DNA of 64,000 nt from Moniliophthora roreri (lineage: Eukaryota; Basidiomycota; Agaricomycetes; Agaricales; Marasmiaceae): assembly GCA_001466705.2 (NCBI GenBank), contig LATX02000232.1:1-64000 (forward strand), given 5' to 3'. Below the pieces are notes generated by a model that was not told the DNA's origin, ran no database searches, and saw only the letters and a list, made by a program, of their open reading frames with translations. Positions 22,930 to 34,571 of this stretch are shown piece by piece. The position numbers and the translations under genes were made by a program. The number at the start of each line of letters is the position of its first letter. The stretch's first letter is position 1.

Positions 22930-23470
22930 GGCCGACTAATCTATGTCTAGGCCCGTGATAAGATTAACTGTCAAGTGAGGTAGCTTACAGGAGACATGCG
23001 TCTCTGCGGTCTTTCCGAATACTACATTCGAGTGCAGAGTCATCAGTACTTGGTCAAAAATTGATAAGATATTACGGGAGATTAGATAAGATGTTAGTGC
23101 GGCATAGGCGGGCCACGGGGGGTAGCCTGTGCCCTCCGTCACCAGAATTTTTTCTTATTCTTGTCCATAGAACTTCAATCATTCAATCATGATGGCTTGC
23201 GCCTGACATGTCTTCAAGATCATCCTGAACGTCTTGAAGAGGTGCAGTGGTAGAGGCTACCTACCTTATGCAGTGTGAGCTACATATTTCCGGTTACTTT
23301 CCATGGCCTTGAGTAGACCAACACGAATACATCTCTCGCGTACTTTCCGAATAACCTGCCGCAATACATTCGAGCCAGAACAAGTGTCATCGGAGTGTAA
23401 GTCAAATACAGCTAAATCCGAGTACAATGGAAAATTTCCTGTTGATAAGATTATTACCAAAGATTAGATA
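22930..23470. repeat. Two diverged copies of a ~190-bp repeat
   Basis: Sequence around CTTTCCGAATACTACATTCGAG (about 23010) and its surroundings recurs loosely at about 23343-23460 (CTTTCCGAATAACCTGCCGC, ACATTCGAGC, TTGATAAGAT, AGATTAGATAA). A degenerate tandem repeat upstream of the monooxygenase promoter. No gene here. Confidence 0.4.
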
Positions 23471-23646
23471 AAATGTGTGTGCTAATCACTCCTGGCTCCA
23501 ACCCGGCTCTCGTAACCAATGTCTACCAACTCAACCACTCGCAAGTAATCATGCCGGGCGCGAGCGTCACATCGTCAAGCTTCAAGTGTCCCGACTCGAC
23601 CCGAGGGAACTCGCGAATCGATGACTCGATGTCCTCGTTTCTGTGG

Positions 23647-23656
23647 TATAAAAAGG
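23647..23656 (+). promoter_or_regulatory. TATA box of the FAD monooxygenase gene
   Basis: TATAAAAAGG lies 70 bases before the ATG at 23717, with a pyrimidine/A-rich leader (GATTCAACTTACTTCAAGG) between. Spacing is typical of a regulated fungal promoter. Upstream (23575-23640) there are several short GACTCGA/GAACTCG repeats that could be regulator sites; that is inference. Confidence 0.6.
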
Positions 23657-23716
23657 ACGACGCCTCTGGCTGATTCAACTTACTTCAAGGACACCTGCGA
23701 AAGAACCTGAAGTACA

Positions 23717-25969
23717 ATGACTACTCAACCTGTCGTACTCATTGTAAGTGTACATACATATTCTCGTTCTCCGTGCACAGATGGTAACTAGTTTACGCAC
23801 GACAAGTTGGTGCTGGGCCATCTGGTATGCGAATCTAGCGATCGTATAGCCCTGCATCATGTAGCCTGACTGTCTTCGTTCATAGGACTAGCATTAGCTC
23901 TTCTTCTTCTCCGAAATGGCATTCCTGTTCGGATCATTGACGCGCGCAGTGACTTCAATGTCGGATACAGAGGCGCTGGTTTTCAAGTATGTCTCAATTT
24001 CGAAATGAGGTCACGATATTAACTGGTTCCCTTCATCTTTAGCCTCGAACGCTAGAGCTTTATAAGCTCCTGGGGATTCTATCCAATTTTGAAGAACGCA
24101 CAACAACAATACCTTTAGTGAAATTCTATACTCCCGGACAGGATCGGCCGCTCAGGGAAGCTTCATTTTTGGAGTACATGCCATTGGAATCGCGGTATTA
24201 TCGGGTTGGTTGAGCTTTTTTTTCTTTGACTCTGTTCATTTGAATAATGTTTACATTGTAGATCAATGCCAGGGTATTTGGACAAGAACAGCATCAGGAA
24301 TTACTCCGTGAGGTATTGCAGAAAGACTATGGCTGTAAAGTTGAACGAGAAACGGAGTTGGTGGGTTTCATACAAAACGAAGATAATGTGGTGGCCAACT
24401 TGATGTGTCATGGTAAACGGGAGACAACTACGGTCCAGTGGTTAGTAGGAGCAGATGGTGCACGAAGTACTGTCAGAAGGCAGTTGGGGCTAACATTCTT
24501 GGGTGAGACTCATGCTGATGTAACAATGGTCGTCGGCGACATCGAGATTCAGAAGGGGAGTGAAGCTTTTGATGCAAAGGTAATTTATATTCAACGGTTT
24601 CAACTCAAGTACCGACTAAACATTTAATTTATGTAGGCTATGTCGATATGGGGCGCTCAGAGCGAAAAGACGTGAGTCGACTAACACTATTGGCTGTTTC
24701 AAATGCGCTCAAGTACTACCCGTTAGGGCTTCTCTATATCCGTATACGAAGGATGGAAAGAAAATGGTTTGCTTTATGCTGGGCGGTGCGCAGATGCATG
24801 TGGAAGAAGTAGTGAAGAGCCATGACAGTATTCTTGACATGCTCCGTGGTATATCTGGCAAGAATGATGTTGAATTCGGTGCCCTCTACCAACATGGACT
24901 ATGGAGGTGACTGCTGGCTCTGCGAAAGTTGAATTCTTCTCATAACCGTTTGATAGGGCATGTACGGATGGCGAATAAGTTTGGAGAAGGCCGTATCTTC
25001 ATTGTCGGTGGTGCGTCTCGGGAACGTGATTCGACCCTTGCATGAGGCACTGACAAGGAATTCAGATGCAGCTCACGTTCATAGTCCTACTGGCGGCCAG
25101 GTGATATCTTTGCTGTTGAATCATTTGAAATGTGATTAAAACAATCTTCTCAAAGGGAATGAACTCTGGTGTTCAAGATTCGGTATGTCTCATTGGCCGC
25201 ATAGCCGTTGGACTCGATGTCTGACAATTCAACAGTTCAATCTCGCATGGAAACTCGCACTTGTCCACAAGGGTTTAGCCCCACGAAGCTTGCTGGAGTC
25301 CTACACTTCTGAACGCCTTCCAGTCATCGCTACGATGCTCGAGATGACTACAGCAATCATGCAAAGGGATTTAATCCTTACCGGACAACCAGGTCGTTGG
25401 ACGAGAGCATTCGAATTGAGACGGCTCGGTATCACCTACCGAAATAGCCCGATTATCGTGGATGAGAGGTATCCGAATGAGGACGCGAAGGTGGATCCAT
25501 ATCGTTCAGGATTGGACGGAACCGTCCATGCGGGTGATCGAGCACCAGAGGCCCCTGGATTGAAACTTTGGGAATCGGGAGAGAAGACAAGCATTTTCGA
25601 GGTATTTAATACTACATCGCATACGCTTCTTCTCTTCGGAAAGTCGACTTCCGGTGTCCAGGACTTACTCGAAGTCATGAAAAAGTATCCGAGAAACTTG
25701 GTCAAAAGCGTCTTGGTCTTACCCCAGACTTCAGCACCTTCATCCGTCAGCGAGAAGGCTCCGTTCGACAAAATTTTCGTCGACGTTGACGGACATGCAT
25801 ATCAGAACTATAGGGTTACACCAGGTGACAGCTTCGCTGTCCTTGTGAGGCCAGATGGGGTAAGAGTATCTTACATGTCTACAGAGATAATGCGCTAACT
25901 CGACTTTGGCAGTACATTGGAGCGTTGGCCAAGGGAGCTGGCCTCTGGGAGCGAGGCGGTCATCAATAG
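23717..25969 (+). CDS. FAD-dependent aromatic-ring monooxygenase
   Basis: Phenol/pentachlorophenol-hydroxylase type flavoprotein that would use NAD(P)H and oxygen to hydroxylate an aromatic substrate. The start MTTQPVVLI joins through a short intron to the dinucleotide-binding motif VGAGPSGLALALLLLRNG, then RGAGFQ-PRTLELYKLLG. The middle domain has WLVGADGARSTVRRQLGL (the DG motif, about 24440), followed by the GD motif [21 protein letters not shown] (split by an intron at about 25010), WKLALVHKGLAPRSLLESY, and a C-terminal thioredoxin-like domain (HTLLLFGKSTS to SFAVLVRPDG-YIGALAKG). About ten exons; length near 550 residues is normal. All splice joins checked are in frame. Substrate unknown; a role in aromatic breakdown or a secondary metabolite pathway is inference, as no partner genes are adjacent. 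Confidence 0.85.
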
Positions 25970-26128
25970 ATCTGCTATCGGTCCGCCATATGGGTGAGAG
26001 CTTATCGGTATGCCTACTGACGGAGTGGTACAGGGAAATAAATAAAGGGATCGTGAACTTCACGAGCGCCTGTATAGGGATATGAACAGAATACATGACC
26101 AAGAATCGTCTACGGTTGGTGTATAATA

Positions 26129-28874
26129 TTAAGAAGTGACGTCCGAGCTCTCTTCAGATGATAGTGCATCTGCAGATGCCTGTTGCTGCCACATGGTGAA
26201 ATATAAGCCGCCCTTTTTGATTAATTCTTCGTGGCTGCCCTGCTCAGCCACCTCGCCATCTTTCAGTACAATGATGAGATCTAGCGAATGATCAGCCGGA
26301 AAGCGTCGAAATGGAACATGATTCTACGCTCACCAGACTCGACCACTGTCTTTAGACGATGGGCAATGAAGATGCTGGTGCGAGACCTATCCAATAGCGT
26401 GTTATTGATGTTCCTCATCAACTCGGTCTCTGTCGCCGAGTCTAACGCCGATGTCTATAACCATGTTGTCAAGCAGGGCGTCGACGCAAACATTCATATC
26501 CACTCACAGCTTCATCAAAGAACAAAATCGGAGGATCCTTCAACAGCACTCGGGCTACGGCCAGTCTCTGCTTCTCACCACCGCTTATCATCAACCCTCT
26601 CTCTCCAACCTTTGTCTCGTATCCTTCAGGCAGTCTCAATATCGTCTCCTGAACATTAGCCTTCCTCGTCGCTTCCATAACCTCCTCATCTGTCGCTGAA
26701 AGCCGTCCATATCGTACATTATGCATAATGTCCGCATGGAACAAAGGTGTATCCTGCGGTACCACGCCAATGTTTTCTCGAAGACTCTTTATCTGCAAAT
26801 CACGGATTTCTTGGTCGTCGACGTAAATCTTTCCAGAGTCGGGGTCGTAGAATCGGAAAAGGAGGCGGAATACGGTTGATTTGCCGCAACCGGAGGGACC
26901 GACTATGGCCACTTTCTTGCCTGCGGGGACGGTGAAGGAGAGGTTGCGGAAGATGGGACGATCGGGGTGGTAGCTGAAGCTAACGTTTTCGAAGCGAATT
27001 GAGCCGCCGCTACCACGGAGTTGGAGGGGTTTGGCATCGGGTTTGTCCTAGAGAGCTGTATGAGGGCATAGCAAAGAAAAGGAGGACGCGGTGCTCACTT
27101 GTGCTGGCGGGTTCTCCTCACGAAGCTTGAAAAGCACCTCCATGTCCAACAAGTTCTGCTTCATCTCCCGGTATATGGTGCCCAAGAAATTTAGGGGCAG
27201 CGAGAGCTGGAAGATCAACTGGTTAACCATAACAAGGTCTCCAACGGTCATGGTTCCTTGAAGGAGTTCAGCCTCAACACGATCAAGAAGGAGTATGACT
27301 CACCGTCAATAACACCCTGTGCCGCCATCAACATAGTCGCAGTCAATGCACTTGAGAAGATTATGTTCTGTCCCGAGTTGAGAAACGCTAACGAGGTAGT
27401 AATCTTGACCGAAGACGATTCGTAATCCTTCAGGTGCTTGTCGTACTGAGCCGTTTCGAATTTTTCATTATTGAAGTGCTGTCTGTGATGCTGAGAACAT
27501 ATCCGAGAACCACTAAAATACGAGCACGAACCTTGACAGCTTCGTAATTCAGTAAAGAATCGACGGCAATAGTGGCAGCTTGATTGTCTGCCCTGTTAGC
27601 TTCCCTACGAAAACGAGTCCTGCAGAGCTCATGAGCTCCATATGCTAATTAGAATGATGACTTAAGCGGCACTCACCGCCATGAAGTCGTCCGAACTGTG
27701 AACCAAGTATAGGCAGCTAGAGTGCCAACCGTTATAGCAGCAAAGTTCCAGCCAAATTTGTATGTCTGATACGCGATTTTTGAGCTAACGATACTACAGA
27801 AATAGGACACGCCGCACCAGTATTCCACACACGAGTGATATCTCCACCGCAGTCGGAACTATGCGGAATAGTATCGCCTGCAAAAGGAAACTTATGCCTC
27901 TGAGAGACTACGGTCAAACAGAGAATATAACGATGATATGAAGAAAAGCCCACTTGGTTCCTCGATCAATGGCTCTTGTTAAACCTCCAGTTTGGCGTGA
28001 AAGGTGGAACTTCATATCCATACTCAAGATTTGTTCGAAAGTCTCGCGGGCAACCTTGCGTATCGCATGTTGTCCAATGTTCGCGAAAGTTGCGTTAACG
28101 AGTTCACCAAAAACGTTGGCTCCGATTCTCGCAGCACCATCTAGGCGACGTATGAGGCGTGACTGTGGAGGTCTTGTTTTGGAGACGTACATCCAAGAAT
28201 GAGTGAACCGGCGACTGTCCAAACAGTCACACCCGATGTGATATCCATGTTCAATGAGTCAATGACTTCTTTGAAAATGAGAGGCACTTGAACATTCAAT
28301 AGCTAGAACTCGGTCAGGATTCGTTCATACAACTCAGCAGCTCATCACGCACCTTTCCACCAAACAGAAATCCAAATCCCAGTAAAACCGTCCCTCGCGT
28401 CCTCCAGTCATTCTTGGGCCATACGTTCTGGAGCAAACGCTTTATGACTTGCCAATTGTTCCTCCGCTCTTCGGCTTGCGTCAAAGGTGCCACTTCTGAC
28501 AGAATGTCTTTCGGTGCTTGAGGAGGAGAGGTGGTTTTCGCGTTCCCATCCATTTTCTTCTCATCACTTTTCGGTTCGGGCGCCTGGCTGCCTGCTAAAT
28601 GCCCAAACGATCTATGTGGGAGAGACGGCCAGCCAAAAGGGAACTTCTGCCGACACCCCAAGGTATCTCCGCATCGTATCGACCATAACCTTGCACTGGG
28701 TCCCGGGCTCCTGAGCACCTGACCACTATGGACAAGCTTGCTTGTGTTTTGCTTTCGACAAGCGAGGACTGTCGTAGAGAGCTGACGCGTTGGTACTGCA
28801 ACGGACAGGTTCCGGGGCAAACTCCCGGCCGCGGGTTGCGAGTGGCCAATATGCCGGGCGATAACGGTCAGCAT
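26129..28874 (-). CDS. ATM1: Mitochondrial ABC transporter ATM1
   Basis: Half-type ABC exporter of the mitochondrial inner membrane, needed for cytosolic and nuclear Fe-S protein assembly. The first ATG is 28874 ([13 protein letters not shown]) and the first 120 residues are a basic targeting presequence. TM-domain hallmarks run leftwards: [14 protein letters not shown] segment (about 28270), [16 protein letters not shown] (about 28090), [41 protein letters not shown] (about 27590), [12 protein letters not shown]. Nucleotide-binding domain: GPSGCGKST (about 26890), [17 protein letters not shown] (about 26570), [20 protein letters not shown] (about 26350). Around eight introns. The join after DEA (about 26460-26510) is off by one base with the obvious GTGAGT donor, so a nearby donor or an indel is implied. 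The 5' end lies in a fold-back repeat beside an assembly gap. Confidence 0.9.
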
Positions 28875-29025
28875 ATCCACCAGGAATAGCCAAATATATG
28901 GCCCTAGTACGGGGAAGAGAGAGAGAGAGAAATATTGGCTATTCCTGGTGGATATGCTGACCGTTATCGCCCGGCATATTGGCCACTCGCAACCCGCGGC
29001 CGGGAGTTTGCCCCGGAACCTGTCC
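28803..29025. repeat. 91-bp inverted repeat ending at a gap
   Basis: 28803-28893 (the 5' coding end of ATM1) is repeated as its exact reverse complement at 28935-29025, separated by 41 bases that include a (GA)n run. The right arm ends directly at the N of position 29026, which is followed by a run of Gs. The arm copies ATM1 coding sequence, so it is most simply a fold-back artefact at a contig end; ATM1's promoter is therefore missing from the assembly. Confidence 0.8.
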
Positions 29026-29039
29026 NGGGGGGGGGGGGG
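29026..29039. other. Assembly gap plus poly-G
   Basis: Single N followed by 13 Gs, a typical low-quality contig edge. Sequence from 29040 belongs to a different contig; adjacency to ATM1 is not proven. Confidence 0.8.
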
Positions 29040-29187
29040 ACTGGGGAGGTATATCCGCGTCGTGTGTAAGGTGCAATATGGCGGAAAACATCATCATCGT
29101 TATCAGTATCTGATTAGATAAGTCCACACAGCCACGTCTGGATGATCTGGACTCCAAGGGGGCAGCGGGCCGTGGATCCCGAATATG

Positions 29188-29655
29188 ATGATGGTCAGTT
29201 GGTTCAGTCCTAAGGTCCTTAAAAATTTTTTTGGGTCAAACCTTTTTCAAGGTTTTGGGCATCCTTAGGGGCTCAAATGTGGTCAAATTATTCACTACTT
29301 GCTTTTCTCAGGCTTTTCCTTGGCAGAAATAACAGAATTCTGTTGTTGCGGGCACCCATCTATTGAATATTCTGATTTCAAACTTCTTTGGTAACCACAA
29401 CAGCACCTCTGTGACTGCTGTTAGTTTTGTTCTCAATCCCGAATCTACTCATTCAGCCTGCTGCTTGTCACTGCATATGATTCAGACCTTGGAAATTCAT
29501 TTATGCAGCTGAAGAATTGTAGAAGGTGATGGAGGGCAGGTAACAAGGAACAAAAGGTCAACCAAATTTGGTAAGATGATGTCACTTACTTTCCATATAT
29601 GGCAGGTGATGGTCAGTTGGTTCTTCTTGATGGTCCTTAAAAAAAAAATCAACAT
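29188..29655 (+). repeat. Twice-occurring GATGGTCAGTTGGTTC motif
   Basis: A phrase GATGGTCAGTTGGTTC, then 8-12 bases, then GGTCCTTAAAAA occurs at 29190 and again at 29613, in the same orientation about 422 bp apart. It may mark the ends of a short element or two overlapping copies of one. Between 29040 and 30680 I find no gene. Confidence 0.4.
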
Positions 29656-30689
29656 TATGTATTAAAATTTTTTTTTGCTACCCTCTTGCTAGACTCTGAA
29701 CAAATTTTTTTAGCGCTTTCTCTCATGCTTCTCAGAGCTCAGAGCTCTCACCTTACTCTTGTGCATCCTGTAGTTTCAATCTGGTCCTCTTCCTGCTGGA
29801 ATTTCAATTCTTTTTTACATGCAAAAGAGGTCTGGATCACCTGTAGCTTCTGAGGACTTTTCCCCAAACAATCTCCATCCCTAAGCATCTTCCGAGCTGT
29901 GCCTCAGTTAACAACCAGAACACTTGCCAGTCTGCGATAGTACAGGTAGATCATGAGCTTCAAATTGTGAACCTTTTGCTTTCTTTGTCATTTAACTTCT
30001 GCTTATTCCCTTTTTGGTTCTTTTCGCGCAGTCTGCCACTCCAACATTCATTCGGACTGCTCACAAGTACCCTTATGAGTTCAGAACATAACTTATTGCA
30101 AGAAATCACTGCTCAGGTTGTAATACATGGTGTCATCATTCAACTTCCTGGCAACAGCCTGTGTCCAATGACTCTTTGCATGAAGCTAAAAGTTTGCTGC
30201 TCCACAATTTCTCTTGTTTACCCTGAATGCTCTCCTTCTAAGCCTCTCATCTGAATACTTGTGTGCAGTGCCTTTACCTTGTCTCCATAACTAATGAATT
30301 GCTAATCATTGTTACTCTTCAATTTTCTATATGCCAATAATGAGCCAAGTTGCAGCTTTCCCTGACTTCCAATGTTTACAAGGACTTTGGCAGTTCTCAG
30401 ACTTGATTTCGATGCACTGAAGCCCCTGATACATGTTTACTTCAATGATTTCCTGTCAACGCTCTTCTGGACTTTTGCAGTATGTCTCCATGGCCAGTGC
30501 TTAACCTTTTGGTCTCTCCTGTTGCTATGCCCAAACACTGTGGGTAGGTAGCTCCACAGCCTACCTCAATCTGTCAAATATCTGTCAGACAAAAACAAAC
30601 TTGTCTTGAGCACCCACACCACCTGATGGTTATCAACCTTCTAATGCAAGCAACAGCCAAATTTCATGAAAAGGCATTGGTCCTACTAG

Positions 30690-30697
30690 TATAAAAG
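30690..30697 (+). promoter_or_regulatory. TATA box of the secreted-protein gene
   Basis: TATAAAAG followed by a CT-rich leader (CTACATCCTCAACCTCTG) and CAAACAGCAACTGCC, a typical highly expressed fungal promoter layout. An exact copy is at 32752-32759. Confidence 0.6.
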
Positions 30698-30854
30698 ACC
30701 TCTAGTTTCAAGCATAGTTCTTCAGTTCCAACTACATCCTCAACCTCTGTCTGCAAATCACATCTCAAACAGCAACTGCCATAAAGGTTAGTCATTACTA
30801 GCTTTCCAGGGCATGTCTCTCACCACCGAGCTCATCATCTAGTTCCTTGCTTAT

Positions 30855-31196
30855 ATGACTGCTTTTGCCTTTGTCGCTGTCTCTGGCATTCAGGCTGCTG
30901 CTCTCGAGGAGCGTGACCTTAGCAGTATATGTGTTTTCCTACAGAGGCCCCATAGAGCACACTGACCAACACTTTTATTTTTCCTATAGAGGGATTGCAT
31001 TCCTTTGAACTGCATCTGTAATGCAATTCAGGGCCAGTTCTGTGGCAACAAAGCTGTCAACCCTGCATGCACCAATGGCCATGTCTTTGAGTGCAATGGC
31101 AACAGCAGCAATGTGCATATCCTGCTCACTAGAGTTGAGACTCAGAATGAATAACACTGATACATGTGATCCAGGCATGCCACCTATAGTGCCCAG
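30855..31196 (+). pseudogene. Small secreted cysteine-rich protein, decayed
   Basis: The ATG at 30855 gives MTAFAFVAVSGIQAAALEER, a short hydrophobic signal sequence ending at a likely AAA cleavage site. After an intron ending at 30989 the frame carries DCIPLNCICN, GQFCGN, ACTNGHVFECNGNSSN, a Cys pattern typical of fungal small secreted proteins. A further small intron may add a short tail ending at 31196. Two lesions are visible. An upstream in-frame TAG at 30839-30841 cuts what looks like a longer signal peptide (LTTELII-stop-FLAYM), and the first exon phase (GCA/GTATAT donor) does not match exon 2. An upstream GTTAGT...CTTTCCAG intron follows ATAAAG, where ATGAAG would be expected. Probably a recently dead effector-like gene; the exact copy is at 32917-33258. 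Confidence 0.45.
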
Positions 31197-31780
31197 GTAA
31201 AATGTCATAATAGAAGGCATGGTCTGGATGGTTTCTGCCCTCTGATGAGAACAATTTCCGCATCAAAAGCCTGTACACAAATATCTATATTTTATCTTCT
31301 TAAATATGCTGATATCTTCCTCTCAGAAACCTCCAAGCTGCGTCAGCCATCCTTTCTGAGTCGCTTTCCTTTTTAGATTGTCTACGTTGAAGAGGCAGTA
31401 ACTCTATCTCCTTTAAAAGACAACTACACGCTATCTTCACTTCTAAAAGCTCTCTAAACTGGGCTTCTGCAACTAAACACAGCTACAGAACCCACACACA
31501 CACACAACACACACCAAAACCCACAATAGAGGCTTCTATAAGTGAGAAAGCACTGTACAAGTCTGCTATGAGACTGAGTCTATCTCAAGTGATTCAGAGT
31601 GAGAAAGAGGACAGAACCCTTTATATCTTCAATTGGTTGGCTTAGATTGCAGAGTCTAAAGACTCTAGTTAAGACAACTCAAGTATTGCACTTAAGGGTC
31701 ACAAAGTGTAGGTTTTAAAACATGAGCGGTTTACTGATTGGTTATCAGATTGTATACAGTGAGGCAAGATATATATATAA
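31197..31780. other. Non-coding stretch ending at a breakpoint
   Basis: AT-rich with a (CA)n tract near 31493-31514. Ends at the junction (ATC, 31781-31783) where E pol sequence begins without its gag. No gene recognised. Confidence 0.5.
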
Positions 31781-32509
31781 ATCTCATGGAGAACGAGGGT
31801 TTTTGAAACGGCGGAAGAGGATGATGTCTCTACTGCCTGTCGTCATTTCACACTTTGTATTAGCTAAGATGGATCGAAATTCTATGCATATTCCTCTTCA
31901 ATACAAAGTGGGAAACCAAATCATCGAAACACAAGCACTAGTGGACTCAGGAGCAGAAGGTTGGTTCATTAGCACAACGCTAGCTAGGAAGCTAGAGAAG
32001 TGATGGGTTCAACTCCCGGAAAGGATCAAGGTATTCAATGTAGATGGAACACTGAACAAAACTATGTGGATTTCCCATGTGGTAGAATTAGAATTCAAGA
32101 TAGCAGAGAAAGAGTTTAGAGAGAATTTTATGATCTTGGGTATTGGAGATGAAGAAATGATTTTAGAGCTTCCCTGGCTCTGCTACCACAACCCTCAAAT
32201 CGATTGGGAAACAGAAGAGATAAAGTTTGTACCAAGACAAAAACTCCAAATCAAGAGGTTCAAGAGTATACTCGACAATACCCCCAAAGAAGTTCTGATT
32301 GGGGCCAAGATTACGGCTTTGCAAGAAATGGCACATCAGCAGCAAGAAGTGAAGAAGGACATAGACGAATTGATCCCGTCTTATCTCCAGGGATATTGAG
32401 ATCATTTCGAAAAAGGGAAGGCCGAATGATTCCCTCCTTCTAGACTCTATGATCATGCCATCGAATTGCAAGCCGACTTCGTACTCTGAAACTGCAAGCT
32501 CTATCCTTT
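31781..32509 (+). mobile_element. E pol 5' part (artefactual extra copy)
   Basis: First about 730 bases of E's pol, including the slippery site GGGTTTT (31797-31803), the protease motif ALVDSGAEGWFI (Asp-Ser-Gly) and the zone before reverse transcriptase. It is an exact copy of 33843-34571 and is cut by the N. I regard it as the overlapping end of a contig and not as a separate insertion. Confidence 0.8.
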
Positions 32510-32510
32510 N

Positions 32511-34571
32511 TTTCCTGTCAACGCTCTTCTGGACTTTTGCAGTATGTCTCCATGGCCAGTGCTTAACCTTTTGGTCTCTCCTGTTGCTATGCCCAAACAC
32601 TGTGGGTAGGTAGCTCCACAGCCTACCTCAATCTGTCAAATATCTGTCAGACAAAAACAAACTTGTCTTGAGCACCCACACCACCTGATGGTTATCAACC
32701 TTCTAATGCAAGCAACAGCCAAATTTCATGAAAAGGCATTGGTCCTACTAGTATAAAAGACCTCTAGTTTCAAGCATAGTTCTTCAGTTCCAACTACATC
32801 CTCAACCTCTGTCTGCAAATCACATCTCAAACAGCAACTGCCATAAAGGTTAGTCATTACTAGCTTTCCAGGGCATGTCTCTCACCACCGAGCTCATCAT
32901 CTAGTTCCTTGCTTATATGACTGCTTTTGCCTTTGTCGCTGTCTCTGGCATTCAGGCTGCTGCTCTCGAGGAGCGTGACCTTAGCAGTATATGTGTTTTC
33001 CTACAGAGGCCCCATAGAGCACACTGACCAACACTTTTATTTTTCCTATAGAGGGATTGCATTCCTTTGAACTGCATCTGTAATGCAATTCAGGGCCAGT
33101 TCTGTGGCAACAAAGCTGTCAACCCTGCATGCACCAATGGCCATGTCTTTGAGTGCAATGGCAACAGCAGCAATGTGCATATCCTGCTCACTAGAGTTGA
33201 GACTCAGAATGAATAACACTGATACATGTGATCCAGGCATGCCACCTATAGTGCCCAGGTAAAATGTCATAATAGAAGGCATGGTCTGGATGGTTTCTGC
33301 CCTCTGATGAGAACAATTTCCGCATCAAAAGCCTGTACACAAATATCTATATTTTATCTTCTTAAATATGCTGATATCTTCCTCTCAGAAACCTCCAAGC
33401 TGCGTCAGCCATCCTTTCTGAGTCGCTTTCCTTTTTAGATTGTCTACGTTGAAGAGGCAGTAACTCTATCTCCTTTAAAAGACAACTACACGCTATCTTC
33501 ACTTCTAAAAGCTCTCTAAACTGGGCTTCTGCAACTAAACACAGCTACAGAACCCACACACACACACAACACACACCAAAACCCACAATAGAGGCTTCTA
33601 TAAGTGAGAAAGCACTGTACAAGTCTGCTATGAGACTGAGTCTATCTCAAGTGATTCAGAGTGAGAAAGAGGACAGAACCCTTTATATCTTCAATTGGTT
33701 GGCTTAGATTGCAGAGTCTAAAGACTCTAGTTAAGACAACTCAAGTATTGCACTTAAGGGTCACAAAGTGTAGGTTTTAAAACATGAGCGGTTTACTGAT
33801 TGGTTATCAGATTGTATACAGTGAGGCAAGATATATATATAAATCTCATGGAGAACGAGGGTTTTTGAAACGGCGGAAGAGGATGATGTCTCTACTGCCT
33901 GTCGTCATTTCACACTTTGTATTAGCTAAGATGGATCGAAATTCTATGCATATTCCTCTTCAATACAAAGTGGGAAACCAAATCATCGAAACACAAGCAC
34001 TAGTGGACTCAGGAGCAGAAGGTTGGTTCATTAGCACAACGCTAGCTAGGAAGCTAGAGAAGTGATGGGTTCAACTCCCGGAAAGGATCAAGGTATTCAA
34101 TGTAGATGGAACACTGAACAAAACTATGTGGATTTCCCATGTGGTAGAATTAGAATTCAAGATAGCAGAGAAAGAGTTTAGAGAGAATTTTATGATCTTG
34201 GGTATTGGAGATGAAGAAATGATTTTAGAGCTTCCCTGGCTCTGCTACCACAACCCTCAAATCGATTGGGAAACAGAAGAGATAAAGTTTGTACCAAGAC
34301 AAAAACTCCAAATCAAGAGGTTCAAGAGTATACTCGACAATACCCCCAAAGAAGTTCTGATTGGGGCCAAGATTACGGCTTTGCAAGAAATGGCACATCA
34401 GCAGCAAGAAGTGAAGAAGGACATAGACGAATTGATCCCGTCTTATCTCCAGGGATATTGAGATCATTTCGAAAAAGGGAAGGCCGAATGATTCCCTCCT
34501 TCTAGACTCTATGATCATGCCATCGAATTGCAAGCCGACTTCGTACTCTGAAACTGCAAGCTCTATCCTTT
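32511..34571. repeat. Duplicated 2,061-bp block, copy 2
   Basis: Second copy of 30449-32509, continuous with the rest of E. It contains a second TATA box (32752-32759), the second copy of the small secreted protein gene (32917-33258) and the same lesions in both, including the TAG at 32901-32903, which is what an unmerged contig overlap predicts. Confidence 0.9.

Larger units (their letters stand above)
30449..32509. repeat. Duplicated 2,061-bp block, copy 1
   Basis: Identical, as far as I can compare, to 32511-34571, with a single N (32510) between them. The block holds the small secreted protein gene, intergenic sequence and the first about 730 bases of the E pol fragment. Both copies begin TTTCCTGTCAACG and this one breaks off at the N. 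See the finding on false duplication. Confidence 0.9.
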
